NCBI RefSeq assembly: GCF_014640295.1
Contig: NZ_BMGR01000009.1
Span: 186,001 to 250,000 of the forward strand
Origin: Paenibacillus abyssi
GTDB taxonomy: Bacteria > Bacillota > Bacilli > Paenibacillales > Paenibacillaceae
DNA length: 64,000 nt
Direction: 5' to 3'
The notes beneath the pieces are model-generated. The model was not told where the DNA came from, did no database searches, and was given only the letters and a program-made list of their open reading frames with translations. The translations under genes and the position numbers were made by a program. This document shows positions 55,363 to 64,000 of the stretch, one piece after another; within the stretch, counting starts at the first letter, position 1, and the number at the start of each line of letters is the position of its first letter.

Positions 55363-56676
55363 TTACTTGTTGAAAAGTTCCTTGTTCGCTTTGGCATCGA
55401 TATTCTCGACCGCCTCCTGAATCGTCTGTTTGCCGTTGAACGCGGAGTCCAGCTCCGGCTGAACATATTTGTTGATCAGTTCGGAGAAATGGCCGCTTTG
55501 CGTGGCTGCGAGCTGGATCTCGGTGTCCAGATATTGGGCCGTAGCCTTGAACGGTTCAACTGCCGGCGGAGCGTTTACCATCTCCGGATCATCCATATAC
55601 TTCATCTTGTTCGGCATGGCGAGTCCAAGACCGATTATATCTTTCAGCCCCTCTTCGCTGAGCACGTAAGTAAGCAGCTTGGCAGCGCCATCTTTATCTT
55701 TGCTGTCTTTACTGATAGCCAGTGTGCCGGAGAATAACGGGTTGATACGCGTTTCGCCGATCGGCATTTCCACGGCCGTCCACTCGAAGCTTGCCGTTTG
55801 ACGGAACGTCGGAACCATCCATCTGCCGGAAGCGTACATCGCGACTTTTCCTGTCTCAAACATCTGAGACTGCCCCATTCCGGATTGCTGCAGTGCGGAA
55901 GGAGACGGCGCCGATTTATCGGTTTGGAACAAATCGTACATCCGCTGTAGCCCTTTTATGACTTTAGGGTCATTGAAATTGGCTTTGCCGTCCTTAAACC
56001 AAACGCCGCCCTCATTGCCGGCAAATACACTCCATGGTCCCCACCATGTTTCCAACCCAACACCGTATTGGGTAATTCGCCCATCTTCTTGCACTGTCAT
56101 TCTCTTTGCGATATCCATAAATTCATCCATTGTCCAATCTCCTGTCGGGACCGGAACGCCTGCCTCGTTGAACAGATCGACATTAATATACATCACGTAA
56201 GGTTCCCAGTCTTTGGGAATCGTATATTGTTTCCCGTCGTACTTGCCGTAGTCGAGTAGACCCGGCACGAAATCCTCGTCCAGTCCGTTCATGCTTACAA
56301 TGGCATCTAACGGTTCCAGCTTTCCTGTTTTGGCATAGTCGGGAACGACCGTTTCACCTACCCAGAATACATCGGGCAGCGTGTTTCCGGTCAGCATCGT
56401 CTTCAATTTCGTATCATAATCTTTCGGAACGTAGATGTAGTTCACTTTATATTCCGGGTGTTTGGCTTCAAAGCCTTTGAGCATTTTTTCATACAACTCC
56501 CGCTCCTGCTCGTTCCCCCAACCCATGAAACTAAGTTCTATTTTCTTGCCTGAGGTGCTGGAAGTTCCCCCTTGATCCGTGGAGTTTCCCTGACTTTCCC
56601 CCGATCCCGCACTGCATGCGGTGAACAGCATGGACAACACGAGCAGAAGCGCCAACCCCTTAATTTTATCAAACAT
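55363..56676 (-). CDS. Carbohydrate ABC transporter solute-binding lipoprotein
   Basis: 437 residues. Lipoprotein signal DKIKGLALLLVLSMLFTACSAG (lipobox LFTAC near residue 21) followed by a Ser/Gly/Thr linker and family-1 body beginning ELSFMGWGNEQERELYEK. The start at 56676 has AGGAGG 7 bases upstream; a longer reading to 56760 has no signal peptide at its N-terminus. First gene of the third importer, with a cre-like site about 22 bases upstream. Confidence 0.92.
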   Translation of the reverse strand: MFDKIKGLALLLVLSMLFTACSAGSGESQGNSTDQGGTSSTSGKKIELSFMGWGNEQERELYEKMLKGFEAKHPEYKVNYIYVPKDYDTKLKTMLTGNTLPDVFWVGETVVPDYAKTGKLEPLDAIVSMNGLDEDFVPGLLDYGKYDGKQYTIPKDWEPYVMYINVDLFNEAGVPVPTGDWTMDEFMDIAKRMTVQEDGRITQYGVGLETWWGPWSVFAGNEGGVWFKDGKANFNDPKVIKGLQRMYDLFQTDKSAPSPSALQQSGMGQSQMFETGKVAMYASGRWMVPTFRQTASFEWTAVEMPIGETRINPLFSGTLAISKDSKDKDGAAKLLTYVLSEEGLKDIIGLGLAMPNKMKYMDDPEMVNAPPAVEPFKATAQYLDTEIQLAATQSGHFSELINKYVQPELDSAFNGKQTIQEAVENIDAKANKELFNK

Positions 56677-56697
56677 CCCATATCCTCCTCTCGATTT

Positions 56698-56711
56698 TGA
56701 ACACGCTTTCA
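56698..56711. promoter_or_regulatory. cre-like site upstream of the third sugar importer
   Basis: TGAACACGCTTTCA matches the CcpA consensus at 13 of 14 positions. It is 22-35 bases upstream of the binding-protein start. Confidence 0.5.
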
Positions 56712-56800
56712 TTATAGAATCAATTCTTCTCTTACCGCTATGACTCAAACTATCATTCATTCGATGGATACTATCTTTTTAGTCCTACAACCAAATAAAA

Positions 56801-56837
56801 AGAGACACAAACACCAGTCTATAAGTGTTTGGTCTCC
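56801..56837 (-). terminator. Terminator of the P-loop protein gene
   Basis: GAGAC-CAAACAC / GTGTTTG-GTCTC hairpin with small bulges, followed on the minus strand by TTTTTA. 22 bases after the stop. Confidence 0.8.
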
Positions 56838-56858
56838 ATTCATTTCTTCGCCTTATTA

Positions 56859-57677
56859 TTAAGATTTGAAGGGATGCTCAACCGGAAGAATCCTCTTCCA
56901 CTCTACGTTGACATGATACCGAATCCCCAACGTCTCCGTTAGTTTATCCTCAATTCTACCTTTCCAATCCTGTATCACCCGTACCGTTTCTCCATAATAA
57001 ATCGACAGTACGATGGTGATTTGATCATCCTCCACTTTTATATCATGGAGGATTAGTTTCCCGTCATTTCGCGAGGTTAGATAAATGATATCCTTTATTG
57101 CTTGAGGATGGATAATAATCCTTCCGCCCACTGCAAACATTGTTTTGATTCTGCTTTTTCCACTATAGAAAGGTTTAATTAGTGTAATTTCTTCCTTACG
57201 TTTACCGAAGCGAACAATAAATTTGCGAAACCATCCCGTATACGTCCGTTCTACCTCTATCGGCTGAATGGGAATAATGTGATACCCCTTGCCGCGCCTT
57301 TCCCTTGCGACGTTTAGTTCCTCATCCGTTTGAAATTGTTCTACAGGAATCCATTCGACTTGAGGAGGCAAATGCAATCGTTCGATAATCCGCAGAATCA
57401 TCTTTTGAGAGGTGCCGATAATAAGCAGTCTTCTTATTGAGCGTGCTTCGATCGCTTCCCTAACCTCTCTCCTATGAGCTTCGGAATGAAATATGGCTCT
57501 TTTCGTTGCGGCATGCAAATATTGCTCATTCTTGGCGGATCTTCCTGCAACACGGATTTTATTGATGATCAATATCCCATCATCGATTACTGCATCAATC
57601 TGGAATTTTGTTTTCACTTCCATGGATTTATGGCTTTTGCCTGTACCGCTTTTACCATATAAGCCGAAAATCTGCAT
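56859..57677 (-). CDS. P-loop protein with Asp23-like C-terminal domain
   Basis: 272 residues. The first residues form a clear Walker A, GKSGTGKS at residues 8-15, so it probably binds a nucleotide. DGILIINKIRVAG could supply a second acidic site. A basic middle region, then a C-terminal ~75 residues (IIYLTSRNDGKLILHDIKVED and YGETVRVIQDWKGRIEDKLTE) that resembles the beta-alpha-beta Asp23/Gls24 fold by eye. I recognise no named protein with this order. The Asp23 resemblance is a visual judgement and could be wrong. GGGAGG precedes the ATG. It is monocistronic, with its own terminator, divergent from the FMN reductase. Confidence 0.75.
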   Translation of the reverse strand: MQIFGLYGKSGTGKSHKSMEVKTKFQIDAVIDDGILIINKIRVAGRSAKNEQYLHAATKRAIFHSEAHRREVREAIEARSIRRLLIIGTSQKMILRIIERLHLPPQVEWIPVEQFQTDEELNVARERRGKGYHIIPIQPIEVERTYTGWFRKFIVRFGKRKEEITLIKPFYSGKSRIKTMFAVGGRIIIHPQAIKDIIYLTSRNDGKLILHDIKVEDDQITIVLSIYYGETVRVIQDWKGRIEDKLTETLGIRYHVNVEWKRILPVEHPFKS

Positions 57678-57801
57678 GAGATCCTCCCATAGAGACGTTT
57701 GTAAAAATTATATCATGAATAAATTACATATTGATCACAGATAAAAAAAAGCATATTATATAAATAATAAAATATTATTTATTAATAAGGCGGGTGATCG
57801 C

Positions 57802-58347
57802 TTGAAGGTCTTAGCATTGGTAGGCAGCCTTCGCGCCGATTCTTTTAATTCGTGCGTTATGGAGACGATGAAAGAACGTTATGCTGCATGGTCAATTTCT
57901 GTGGCGGATATTGGATCGTTACCATTCTATAATCAAGATGTAGAACTCATTCCACCGCCAATTGTGAAAGCGTTTAAAAAACAAGTATCCGACACTGAAG
58001 CCATTATCATTGTAACCCCTGAGTACAATTGGTCCATTCCCGGCGTGCTGAAGAATGCCTTAGATTGGTTGTCACGCGTAGAACTCGTAATGGTCGGGAA
58101 ACCGGTTCTTATCATCGGAGCCAGTACCGGCATGATCGGCACCCTGCGAGCGCAAACGCATTTGCGGCAAATTTTGTCCGGTCCTGGGCTCAATGCCCGC
58201 GTTTTGCCTCCCGCGGGGAATGAAGTGCTCGTCAACTTCGCAGACAGCAAGTGTAAGAACGGCCGTCTCGCCGACGAACAAACGTTATTGTTTCTGGATC
58301 AGGTCATAAACCGGTTCAACGACTGGGTGAAGACAAATACACCTTAA
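57802..58347 (+). CDS. NADPH-dependent FMN reductase (flavodoxin-fold)
   Basis: 181 residues. Flavodoxin-like FMN_red family: GSLRADSFN phosphate loop at residues 8-16, ITVTPEYNWSIPGVLKNALDW-type flavin-binding block (TPEYNWSIPGVLKNALDW), and IGASTGMIGTLRAQTHLRQIL. Starts at TTG with GGCGGG before it. It precedes an amidohydrolase by 23 bases, so the two form one transcript. It could supply reduced flavin to an oxygenase encoded elsewhere, or reduce a substrate directly. Confidence 0.9.
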   Translation: MKVLALVGSLRADSFNSCVMETMKERYAAWSISVADIGSLPFYNQDVELIPPPIVKAFKKQVSDTEAIIIVTPEYNWSIPGVLKNALDWLSRVELVMVGKPVLIIGASTGMIGTLRAQTHLRQILSGPGLNARVLPPAGNEVLVNFADSKCKNGRLADEQTLLFLDQVINRFNDWVKTNTP

Positions 58348-58370
58348 TATTACATAGGGAGATGATGATC

Positions 58371-59738
58371 ATGAGCAAAAGATACTTATTGAAGAACGGC
58401 TGTGTGTTGTCGATGGACAAATCCATCGGAGATTTCAAGAAGGCCGATGTTCTCATCGTCGATTCAATTATCGCAGCGGTTCAGCCGAATCTGGATGTTC
58501 CCGATTGTGAAGTCATCGATGCAACGGATATGATCGTTATGCCTGGTTTTGTAGACACGCACCGGCACGTCTGGGAATCTTTGGTTCGAAATATAGGTGC
58601 CGATTGGTCGCTTCCCGTATATTTGCAGAACATTTACTACAACTCAATCGGGAGCAAGCTTCGTCCGAACGACAGTTACGCAGGTAATTTGCTCGGCGCA
58701 CTGGAGGCGCTTGATGCCGGTGTAACGACCTTGCTGGATTGGAGCATGATCTACTCTCCTGACAATACCGATGAATATATACGCGGCCTGCAAGACGCCG
58801 GCATTCGCGCCGTATTTGCTCTTGGCGTATCCGGTGAAGGTGAATATTGGAGCCGTGACAGCAAGCTGACGGTTCCGGAAGATGTAAGGCGCGTAAAGCA
58901 ACAATATTTCTCCTCCGACGATCAATTAGTAACGATGGGCTTAGCCATTCGGGGACCGGAATTCAGCCATTGGGATGCTTCAGTTCATGAAATTCAACTC
59001 GCGAGAGAACTGGATGTACTTTGCTCCATGCACCTCGGTTTTGGAAGCTGGGGAGCGGATGACCGCTCCATTGAAAAAATGCATAAAGCCGGATTGCTTG
59101 GACCGGATTTAAACTTTGTTCACGCCAATACAATGGGGTACGATGAATATAAATTGCTTGCGGATTCCGGTGGTTCCATATCGGTCACTCCTGAAATCGA
59201 GATGATGATGGGTCATGGCTATCCCGCTACAGGCTTGTTCCTTGAAAATGGCGGTACGCCGACAATTGGCATCGATGTCGTTACGTCAACGGGCGGCGAC
59301 ATGTTCTCCCAAATGAAATTTACTCTTCAAGCGGAGCGTTCCCGAATCAATGAAACCATATTAGCCAGCAAAAATATGCCCGGCGAATTAAACTTGTCCA
59401 CACGTCAGGTGTTGGAATTCGCCACGGTCGCGGGTGCTAAGGCGCTGCGATTGGATCGTAAGATCGGCACCTTGACGCCTGGGAAAGAAGCTGATCTGAT
59501 CATGATACGAACGACAGACCTTAACTTGTTCCCTGTGAATGATCCCGTCGGAGCCGTCGTACAGTTCGCCAATGCAGGCAATGTTGACTCCGTCTTTGTC
59601 TCCGGACGGCCGGTGAAGCGTGGAGGAAAACTTCTGCACGTGGATCTCGATCATGTACGTAAACTCGCCAGAGAGAGCAGAGATTACATTATGTCACAGT
59701 ACACTATAACGAATGCTCAAGGAGTCGGAGCTCTATAA
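58371..59738 (+). CDS. Amidohydrolase of the AtzA/TrzN/guanine-deaminase group
   Basis: 455 residues. Metal-dependent hydrolase: HxH site in PGFVDTHRHVWESLV (residues 60-74), then HLGFGSWGADDRS and FVHANTMGYDEYK (third His), ending in TIGIDVVTSTGGDMFSQM (metal Asp). The C-terminal composite domain GTLTPGKEADLIMIRT is family-typical. Family members hydrolyse amino or chloro groups on N-heterocycles (triazines, guanine, 8-oxoguanine). The actual substrate cannot be read. The start at 58371 has GGGAG 9 bases upstream. It follows the FMN reductase and converges on the crotonase gene. Confidence 0.9.
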   Translation: MSKRYLLKNGCVLSMDKSIGDFKKADVLIVDSIIAAVQPNLDVPDCEVIDATDMIVMPGFVDTHRHVWESLVRNIGADWSLPVYLQNIYYNSIGSKLRPNDSYAGNLLGALEALDAGVTTLLDWSMIYSPDNTDEYIRGLQDAGIRAVFALGVSGEGEYWSRDSKLTVPEDVRRVKQQYFSSDDQLVTMGLAIRGPEFSHWDASVHEIQLARELDVLCSMHLGFGSWGADDRSIEKMHKAGLLGPDLNFVHANTMGYDEYKLLADSGGSISVTPEIEMMMGHGYPATGLFLENGGTPTIGIDVVTSTGGDMFSQMKFTLQAERSRINETILASKNMPGELNLSTRQVLEFATVAGAKALRLDRKIGTLTPGKEADLIMIRTTDLNLFPVNDPVGAVVQFANAGNVDSVFVSGRPVKRGGKLLHVDLDHVRKLARESRDYIMSQYTITNAQGVGAL

Positions 59739-59762
59739 GATGCAGCATACATGACAAACAAA

Positions 59763-59795
59763 AGGCCGCTCCCGGCACTTCGCCAGGAGCGGCCT
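59763..59795. terminator. Terminator between convergent amidohydrolase and crotonase genes
   Basis: AGGCCGCTCC/GGAGCGGCCT 10-bp perfect hairpin with a 13-base loop; T-tract short on both strands. Confidence 0.82.
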
Positions 59796-59804
59796 CTCAT
59801 GTCA

Positions 59805-60578
59805 CTACCGAAACTTCGGTTTCCGTTTTTGTGCAAAGGCTATACATCCTTCCGTAAAATCGATCGGATCCACATAACGCCATGCTCCTTCTTGATCTTG
59901 AACTTCGTAACTATGCGCAACCGCTTTTTTCACGGCTTGTAACGATCCCCTGGATTGATTCATAATCGTTTGAACGAATTCAAAAGTCAACCGCTCCAGT
60001 TCCTCCGAGGCTACGAGACGATTCAGCAGCCCTAAGCTTGACGCTTCATCGGCGTTTAATATCCGATTCGTCATCACCAGTTCTTTGGTAAAGCTCGGTC
60101 CCATCAAGCGCACCATCCGTCTTACAAATAGCGGCCCTAATGTAATTCCTAACTTGCCGACCGGAATCCCTAACCTAGCTTGAGGCGTGCCGATTCGCAA
60201 ATCGCACGCCAACGACAGGATCAAACCGGCTCCCATGGCCGGTCCGTCGATCGCCGCGATCACCGGAATTGGGAGCTCTTCGAACTTGGCAATGGTCCGT
60301 TCCATAACGTGAAATGCTTCGTCCGCTTCCTCAAGTGACATCGCCGCGAATTCCTTGATATCGGATCCAGCCGTAAACTCTCCGGGTACGCCTTTTAATA
60401 CGACAACCTTCATTTTCGGGTTGGACCCAATGTCGTCTGCGATATCCCCTAGTGACTTCCACATATTGCGCGTCATCGCGTTGCGTGCCGCCGGCCTATT
60501 TATCGTTACGATAGCTACTTTGGATGTTTGTTGCATTGTAATTTTGCCGTCAGGAACCCGTGTTATAGCAACTCTCAT
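59805..60578 (-). CDS. Enoyl-CoA hydratase/isomerase (crotonase) family protein
   Basis: 257 residues. Crotonase oxyanion-hole motifs: FTAGSDIKEFA (residues ~68-78) and AIDGPAMGAGLILSLACDLRIG. The usual catalytic Glu pair of enoyl-CoA hydratases is not seen at GKLGITLG or in the loop before it, so activity may be isomerase, hydrolase or carnitine-CoA-type. The start at 60578 has GGAGG 8 bases upstream. Last gene of the operon FAH-hydrolase-CoA transferase A-B-crotonase. Confidence 0.9.
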   Translation of the reverse strand: MRVAITRVPDGKITMQQTSKVAIVTINRPAARNAMTRNMWKSLGDIADDIGSNPKMKVVVLKGVPGEFTAGSDIKEFAAMSLEEADEAFHVMERTIAKFEELPIPVIAAIDGPAMGAGLILSLACDLRIGTPQARLGIPVGKLGITLGPLFVRRMVRLMGPSFTKELVMTNRILNADEASSLGLLNRLVASEELERLTFEFVQTIMNQSRGSLQAVKKAVAHSYEVQDQEGAWRYVDPIDFTEGCIAFAQKRKPKFR

Positions 60579-60602
60579 CTCTTCACCCTCCAACGATTCT
60601 TT

Positions 60603-61271
60603 TTAATACGCATCCAGCCGTACTCGAGAATCTATGAGGAGTGTCGGCTCGGTGGTCCGCTGAATATCTGCGATGGTATGGCCTTCCGCAACCTCCATCA
60701 GTCGCAGCCCTTCTTCTGTTATGTCGATAACGGCACGATCCGTAATGATCCGGTCCACCACTGATTTACCGGTAAGCGGCAGAGAGCAATCGTGCAATAT
60801 TTTGGGTTTGCCGTCCTTGCTTACATGTTCCATCAAAACGAGGATACGCTTGGCCCCATGCACCAAATCCATTGCTCCTCCCATGCCTTTGACCATCTTT
60901 CCGGGAATCATCCAATTGGCTAAATCTCCCGATTCGGATACTTCCATTCCGCCCAATATCGCCAAATCGATATGCCCGCCCCGGATCATAGCGAACGACT
61001 CGGCACTGTCGAAAAAAGCAGCACCCGGAACAGCAGTTACGGTCTCCTTTCCGGCATTGATGAGATCAGGGTCGACCTCATCTTCCAAAGGGTAAGGACC
61101 TATTCCGAGCAAACCATTTTCCGACTGAAGCACAACCTTTTTTGTATGGTGGATGAAATTAGCAACCAATGTAGGCATACCAATCCCCAAATTGACATAC
61201 ATTCCATTTTCAATTTCTTTTTCCGCTCGTCTAGCGATTCTTTCCCTGGCTGACATTTGGGTCAGGCTCAT
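60603..61271 (-). CDS. CoA-transferase subunit B (3-oxoacid type)
   Basis: 222 residues. The catalytic Glu lies in [14 protein letters not shown], the SENG motif of family I CoA-transferase beta subunits. [13 protein letters not shown] and [15 protein letters not shown] support this. It transfers CoA from a donor (for instance succinyl-CoA) to an acid. Adjacent subunit A, 15 bases upstream. The acceptor acid is unknown. Confidence 0.93.
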   Translation of the reverse strand: MSLTQMSARERIARRAEKEIENGMYVNLGIGMPTLVANFIHHTKKVVLQSENGLLGIGPYPLEDEVDPDLINAGKETVTAVPGAAFFDSAESFAMIRGGHIDLAILGGMEVSESGDLANWMIPGKMVKGMGGAMDLVHGAKRILVLMEHVSKDGKPKILHDCSLPLTGKSVVDRIITDRAVIDITEEGLRLMEVAEGHTIADIQRTTEPTLLIDSRVRLDAY

Positions 61272-61286
61272 AGCAATCCCCCTTCT

Positions 61287-61985
61287 TTATGCAGGTGATG
61301 TACGTACCGTTAATTGCTCGATGCGCTTATGCTGCTTTCCGACGATCAACCTTTGTACATAAATGCCCGGCGTATGAACGGTGTCCGGATCGAAGCTCCC
61401 TGCCTCCTGAATCTCTTCCGCTTCGGCAATCGTGATTCTCCCGGCTGCCGCCATCATCGAGTTGAAGTTGCGTGCCGTTTTGTTATATTTCAAGTTACCC
61501 ATCGTATCCGCCTTGGCAGCTCGAATAAGGCTATAATCCGCTGTCAACGCCTCTTCCAATAAGTAAGGCTTCCCCTCGAACTCGCGGGTTTCCCGGCCAT
61601 CGGCAATGATCGTGCCGACGCCTGCAGGCGTATAAAAAGCGGGAATGCCCGCTCCGCCTGCGCGGATCTTCTCCGCCAACGTCCCCTGTGGCATTAATTT
61701 CACTTCTAACTCACCGCTGATTAACTGCCTTTCAAATTCCTTATTGCCTCCGACATAAGAACCTACCATCCGTTTAATCTGTCTGTTCTTTAGCAGAAGA
61801 CCGAGTCCCCAATCATCTATCCCGCAGTTATTGGAGATAATGGTAAGATCCTTTACCCCCTTCTCTACCAAAGCCAATATCAGATTCTCCGGAATACCCA
61901 CCAAACCGAATCCACCGACCATCAGCGTCGCCCCGTCCGGGATGTCCTGGACGGCTTCGGCAAATGTATGGAAAATAGGCTTCAA
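61287..61985 (-). CDS. CoA-transferase subunit A (3-oxoacid type)
   Basis: 232 residues. The alpha subunit's [19 protein letters not shown] glycine-rich motif is intact, with [18 protein letters not shown] and the [30 protein letters not shown] block typical of ScoA/AtoD. It begins at TTG 61985 with AGGAG 7 bases upstream, and follows the alpha/beta hydrolase stop by 4 bases. Partner of the B subunit next door. Confidence 0.93.
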   Translation of the reverse strand: MKPIFHTFAEAVQDIPDGATLMVGGFGLVGIPENLILALVEKGVKDLTIISNNCGIDDWGLGLLLKNRQIKRMVGSYVGGNKEFERQLISGELEVKLMPQGTLAEKIRAGGAGIPAFYTPAGVGTIIADGRETREFEGKPYLLEEALTADYSLIRAAKADTMGNLKYNKTARNFNSMMAAAGRITIAEAEEIQEAGSFDPDTVHTPGIYVQRLIVGKQHKRIEQLTVRTSPA

Positions 61986-61989
61986 AGGT

Positions 61990-62697
61990 TCATCTCCTTT
62001 CTGATATATGCTGCACAAATTGCAATAAAGCGTTTACAAAATGTTCCGAGCGCTCCAACATCACATAGTGGCCTGCCTGCGGTATCACTTCCGTCACAGC
62101 ATGCGGAGCTAATCGTTTCAATTCTTCGCTTGCCTTAGACGGCAGCATACGATCGTCCTGACCATAGATGGCTAATATAGGCTTTTGTATATGCGACAAG
62201 CATTCTTTCCCATTGCCATAATCATTGCAGCAACGGTAATCGATAATCGTCGTTTCAAGAGGCACGATGCTTAACTCGCTTCGTTCCTCTTCCAAAAGAG
62301 CCTTGTCTGCCTCTTTGCTGTAAGAGGCATAGAATAGGCCATTTGGGTACACGCCGCTTTCAAGTTTATCGAATAGCGTGGAATCTACGGGCAGGACATA
62401 ATGGCTGGCCGCCAAAACCAAGCCAACTACTTTGGGATGGTTCGCCGCCAGTTCGATTCCGATTAGTCCTCCCATCGAGTGCCCGATGACGATCGTCTTA
62501 TCAGTGATGAGCGGTTTTAAGTAATTCGCATGATCTTTAATGGTATGCATCATAGGGGCATCATTTGATCCGTGAGCGGGCAAATCCATAAATACACAAC
62601 GGGGCCCGTTCATCATTTCCTTGACGCGCCTCCACTTCGAGCGTGTCCCACCCGCTCCAGAAAGAAAGAGAAGCGTTATTTCATTGTTATCGTCCAT
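61990..62697 (-). CDS. Alpha/beta hydrolase
   Basis: 235 residues, canonical fold: oxyanion region [12 protein letters not shown], nucleophile elbow GHSMGG, acid near [12 protein letters not shown], and terminal His in [22 protein letters not shown]. The start at 62697 is preferred, with CGGAGG 6 bases upstream; a longer reading to 62760 has no ribosome binding site. Could hydrolyse an ester, lactone or C-C bond of the pathway intermediate. Lies between FAH-family protein and CoA-transferase genes. Confidence 0.9.
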   Translation of the reverse strand: MDDNNEITLLFLSGAGGTRSKWRRVKEMMNGPRCVFMDLPAHGSNDAPMMHTIKDHANYLKPLITDKTIVIGHSMGGLIGIELAANHPKVVGLVLAASHYVLPVDSTLFDKLESGVYPNGLFYASYSKEADKALLEEERSELSIVPLETTIIDYRCCNDYGNGKECLSHIQKPILAIYGQDDRMLPSKASEELKRLAPHAVTEVIPQAGHYVMLERSEHFVNALLQFVQHISERR

Positions 62698-62787
62698 CCG
62701 CATCCTCCGATCAGCAAAGAAATAACAGCCAAAACAAGAGGGACTGAGCCAGCTGACCAACGAGATATTTTGGCTGTTCCGATATGC

Positions 62788-63744
62788 TTACGCGAGTACC
62801 ACGCGATTCTCCTGGAAACCTAAGTCGATCCTACCGTCCGGACTTTTGATTTCGCACCGCACGATATCTCCGTTCTTCAAATAACTTTTATTTTCTGCCT
62901 GGCTTTCCAATACAAGAGCCAGCTTTTGGTCACCGGAAAGAAAAGGATTTGTCAATTGCTCCAGCTGTTCTCCCGTCAATTTCAGCGCAACCCCGCCTGG
63001 TGTTCCCGTTAGCAATAGATCCCCGGGGTCAAAGTCCATCATTCGAGACAATTCCTCGATCGTCTCCTCGGGTTTATAAAGCAGCTGATCCGTATTTGCA
63101 GATTGTCTCAGTTCCCCATTCACCCATAATTTCAAATCTAAATTATGGATATGATGGACTTCCTCCGGATCAAGCAAGTACAAGTAGGGCCCCGCGGGAC
63201 AGAAAGTGCGATAGCTTTTCCCCTTATACCATTGCCCTTCCACAAATTGAATATCTCTGGCAGAAACATCGTTTGTAATGAGGATTCCTGCAACGAACTC
63301 ATGCAAATTCTCTTTCGTTACCTGGACAGGCCCATTAATTTTTGTCTTCATCACCAATCCAAGCTCGATCTCATAATCGAGAAGCTTGACGTGCGAAGGA
63401 AGCTGAATGTGGTCTTGCGCACCGCTAAGAGCACTGTCAGGTTTTGTGAAAATAAGGTTAAAAGGAGCTCTTGCAGGCTTCAATCCCGCTTCCGCCCTAT
63501 GATGGGCGTAGTTCGCCCCTTGACACACGATTCGCGCAGGCTGCGTTACCGGGCTAACGAAACGAATCGATTCCAGCGGTAATGCTTGTGCTGAGTTAAG
63601 CTTTGATAAAACATTCTCTTTTCCGGCACTTAACAATGCCGCCAACGAATCGAAAGCTCCATCAATAGGGAGAACTGCATCATTCTGAATGACTCCCCAG
63701 TGGGTTGTTCCAGCGTGTACATACCTTGCAATACGAATACCCAT
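62788..63744 (-). CDS. Fumarylacetoacetate hydrolase (FAH) family protein
   Basis: 318 residues. C-terminal FAH fold with metal ligands in LLDYEIELGLVM (Glu pair) and ITNDVSARDIQ with GQWYKGKSYRTFCPAGPY, and the later FDPGDLLLTGTPGGVAL. Family members cleave or isomerise acylpyruvates and 2-hydroxydienoates from aromatic degradation. First gene of the operon. Its upstream region (63745-63820) is very AT-rich and should hold the promoter. Confidence 0.92.
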   Translation of the reverse strand: MGIRIARYVHAGTTHWGVIQNDAVLPIDGAFDSLAALLSAGKENVLSKLNSAQALPLESIRFVSPVTQPARIVCQGANYAHHRAEAGLKPARAPFNLIFTKPDSALSGAQDHIQLPSHVKLLDYEIELGLVMKTKINGPVQVTKENLHEFVAGILITNDVSARDIQFVEGQWYKGKSYRTFCPAGPYLYLLDPEEVHHIHNLDLKLWVNGELRQSANTDQLLYKPEETIEELSRMMDFDPGDLLLTGTPGGVALKLTGEQLEQLTNPFLSGDQKLALVLESQAENKSYLKNGDIVRCEIKSPDGRIDLGFQENRVVLA

Positions 63745-63822
63745 GTCTTACCTCCTGCATAATGAAATGATATGAAGCAGCTAATTAATTAATATTATTA
63801 TATTATAATATAATTTAGTCAA

Positions 63823-63853
63823 GAAAAAAATATACCGGTAACATCCCGGTATA
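63823..63853 (-). terminator. Terminator of the right-edge regulator gene
   Basis: TATACCGG/CCGGTATA hairpin followed on the minus strand by seven T. It lies 17 bases after the regulator stop. Confidence 0.88.
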
Positions 63854-63869
63854 ATTAAAAAAATTTAGA

Positions 63870-64000
63870 TCATGTTTTCCCTTCCTTGTTATCCTTGTCA
63901 TGTATCAACTGAGATACCCGGTTAAGCAAGTCATGCATTTTCTGACGAGCGAGCGGACCTTTTCTTCCGCATACCGCCTGCATGACGGCCCTATGCCTTT
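63870..64000 (-). CDS. C-terminal end of a probable GntR-family (FCD domain) regulator, runs off the right edge
   Basis: Only 42 codons plus stop are in the window. RHRAVMQAVCGRKGPLARQK followed by MHDLLNRV looks like the last helices of the FCD ligand-binding domain of FadR-type GntR regulators (EHRAILDAI...A...M..HL pattern). It has its own terminator, so it is a separate unit from the FAH operon downstream, but by position is the likely regulator of the catabolic locus. Assignment rests on a short stretch. Confidence 0.5.
   Translation of the reverse strand, partial: RHRAVMQAVCGRKGPLARQKMHDLLNRVSQLIHDKDNKEGKT

Overview
The window looks like chromosomal DNA of an endospore-forming member of the Paenibacillaceae (Paenibacillus-like Firmicutes). 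Evidence: the first 23 kb reproduce, on the minus strand, the Bacillus subtilis order yqeG-yqeH-aroE-yhbY-nadD-yqeK-rsfS-yqeM-comER-comEA-comEB-comEC-holA-rpsT-gpr-spoIIP-yqxA-lepA. The rest is rich in carbohydrate ABC importers, YesM/YesN-type two-component systems, AraC regulators and S-layer (SLH) proteins, typical of Paenibacillus. Genus-level assignment is inference; no rRNA is present.

Region 1 (1-23.1 kb) is conserved core. It holds lepA (partial), sporulation genes (yqxA, spoIIP, gpr), rpsT, holA, the competence DNA-uptake genes comEA/EB/EC with comER opposed, and the ribosome/NAD/shikimate genes. Relative to B. subtilis it carries insertions: an ECF sigma/anti-sigma pair between holA and comEC, an O-acetylhomoserine sulfhydrylase between comEB and comEA, leuS with its T-box between comER and yqeM, and a CvfB-type S1 protein.

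Region 2 (23.1-28.2 kb) holds the MoxR ATPase / DUF58 / transglutaminase trio and two previously easy-to-miss small genes: a 27-residue hydrophobic peptide and a 28-residue basic peptide. Each has its own ribosome binding site and terminator, and the second has a sigma-G-like promoter.

Region 3 (28.2-47.1 kb) contains two carbohydrate importers (binding protein plus two permeases, no ATPase). One comes with a membrane-bound AraC-type regulator, the other with a histidine kinase/response regulator pair and tandem CcpA (cre) sites. Between them lie a Gfo/Idh dehydrogenase, a DUF6807 protein and a divergently transcribed DUF4832-SLH surface protein.

Region 4 (47.3-50.5 kb) is a CRISPR array of 25 type I-C-like repeats (24 spacers) with no cas gene in the window, followed by an AT-rich leader and decayed genes. 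The repeat changes from one sequence variant to another in mid-array, exactly beside a duplicated spacer.

Region 5 (50.5-56.8 kb) is a third sugar importer with an AraC regulator, a Gfo/Idh dehydrogenase and a sugar-isomerase-like TIM-barrel protein. Region 6 (56.8-64 kb) has an unusual P-loop protein and then a catabolic set: FMN reductase, amidohydrolase, crotonase, two-subunit CoA-transferase, alpha/beta hydrolase and FAH-family protein. The C-terminus of a probable FCD-type GntR regulator runs off the right edge. The substrate of this catabolic locus cannot be read from sequence.
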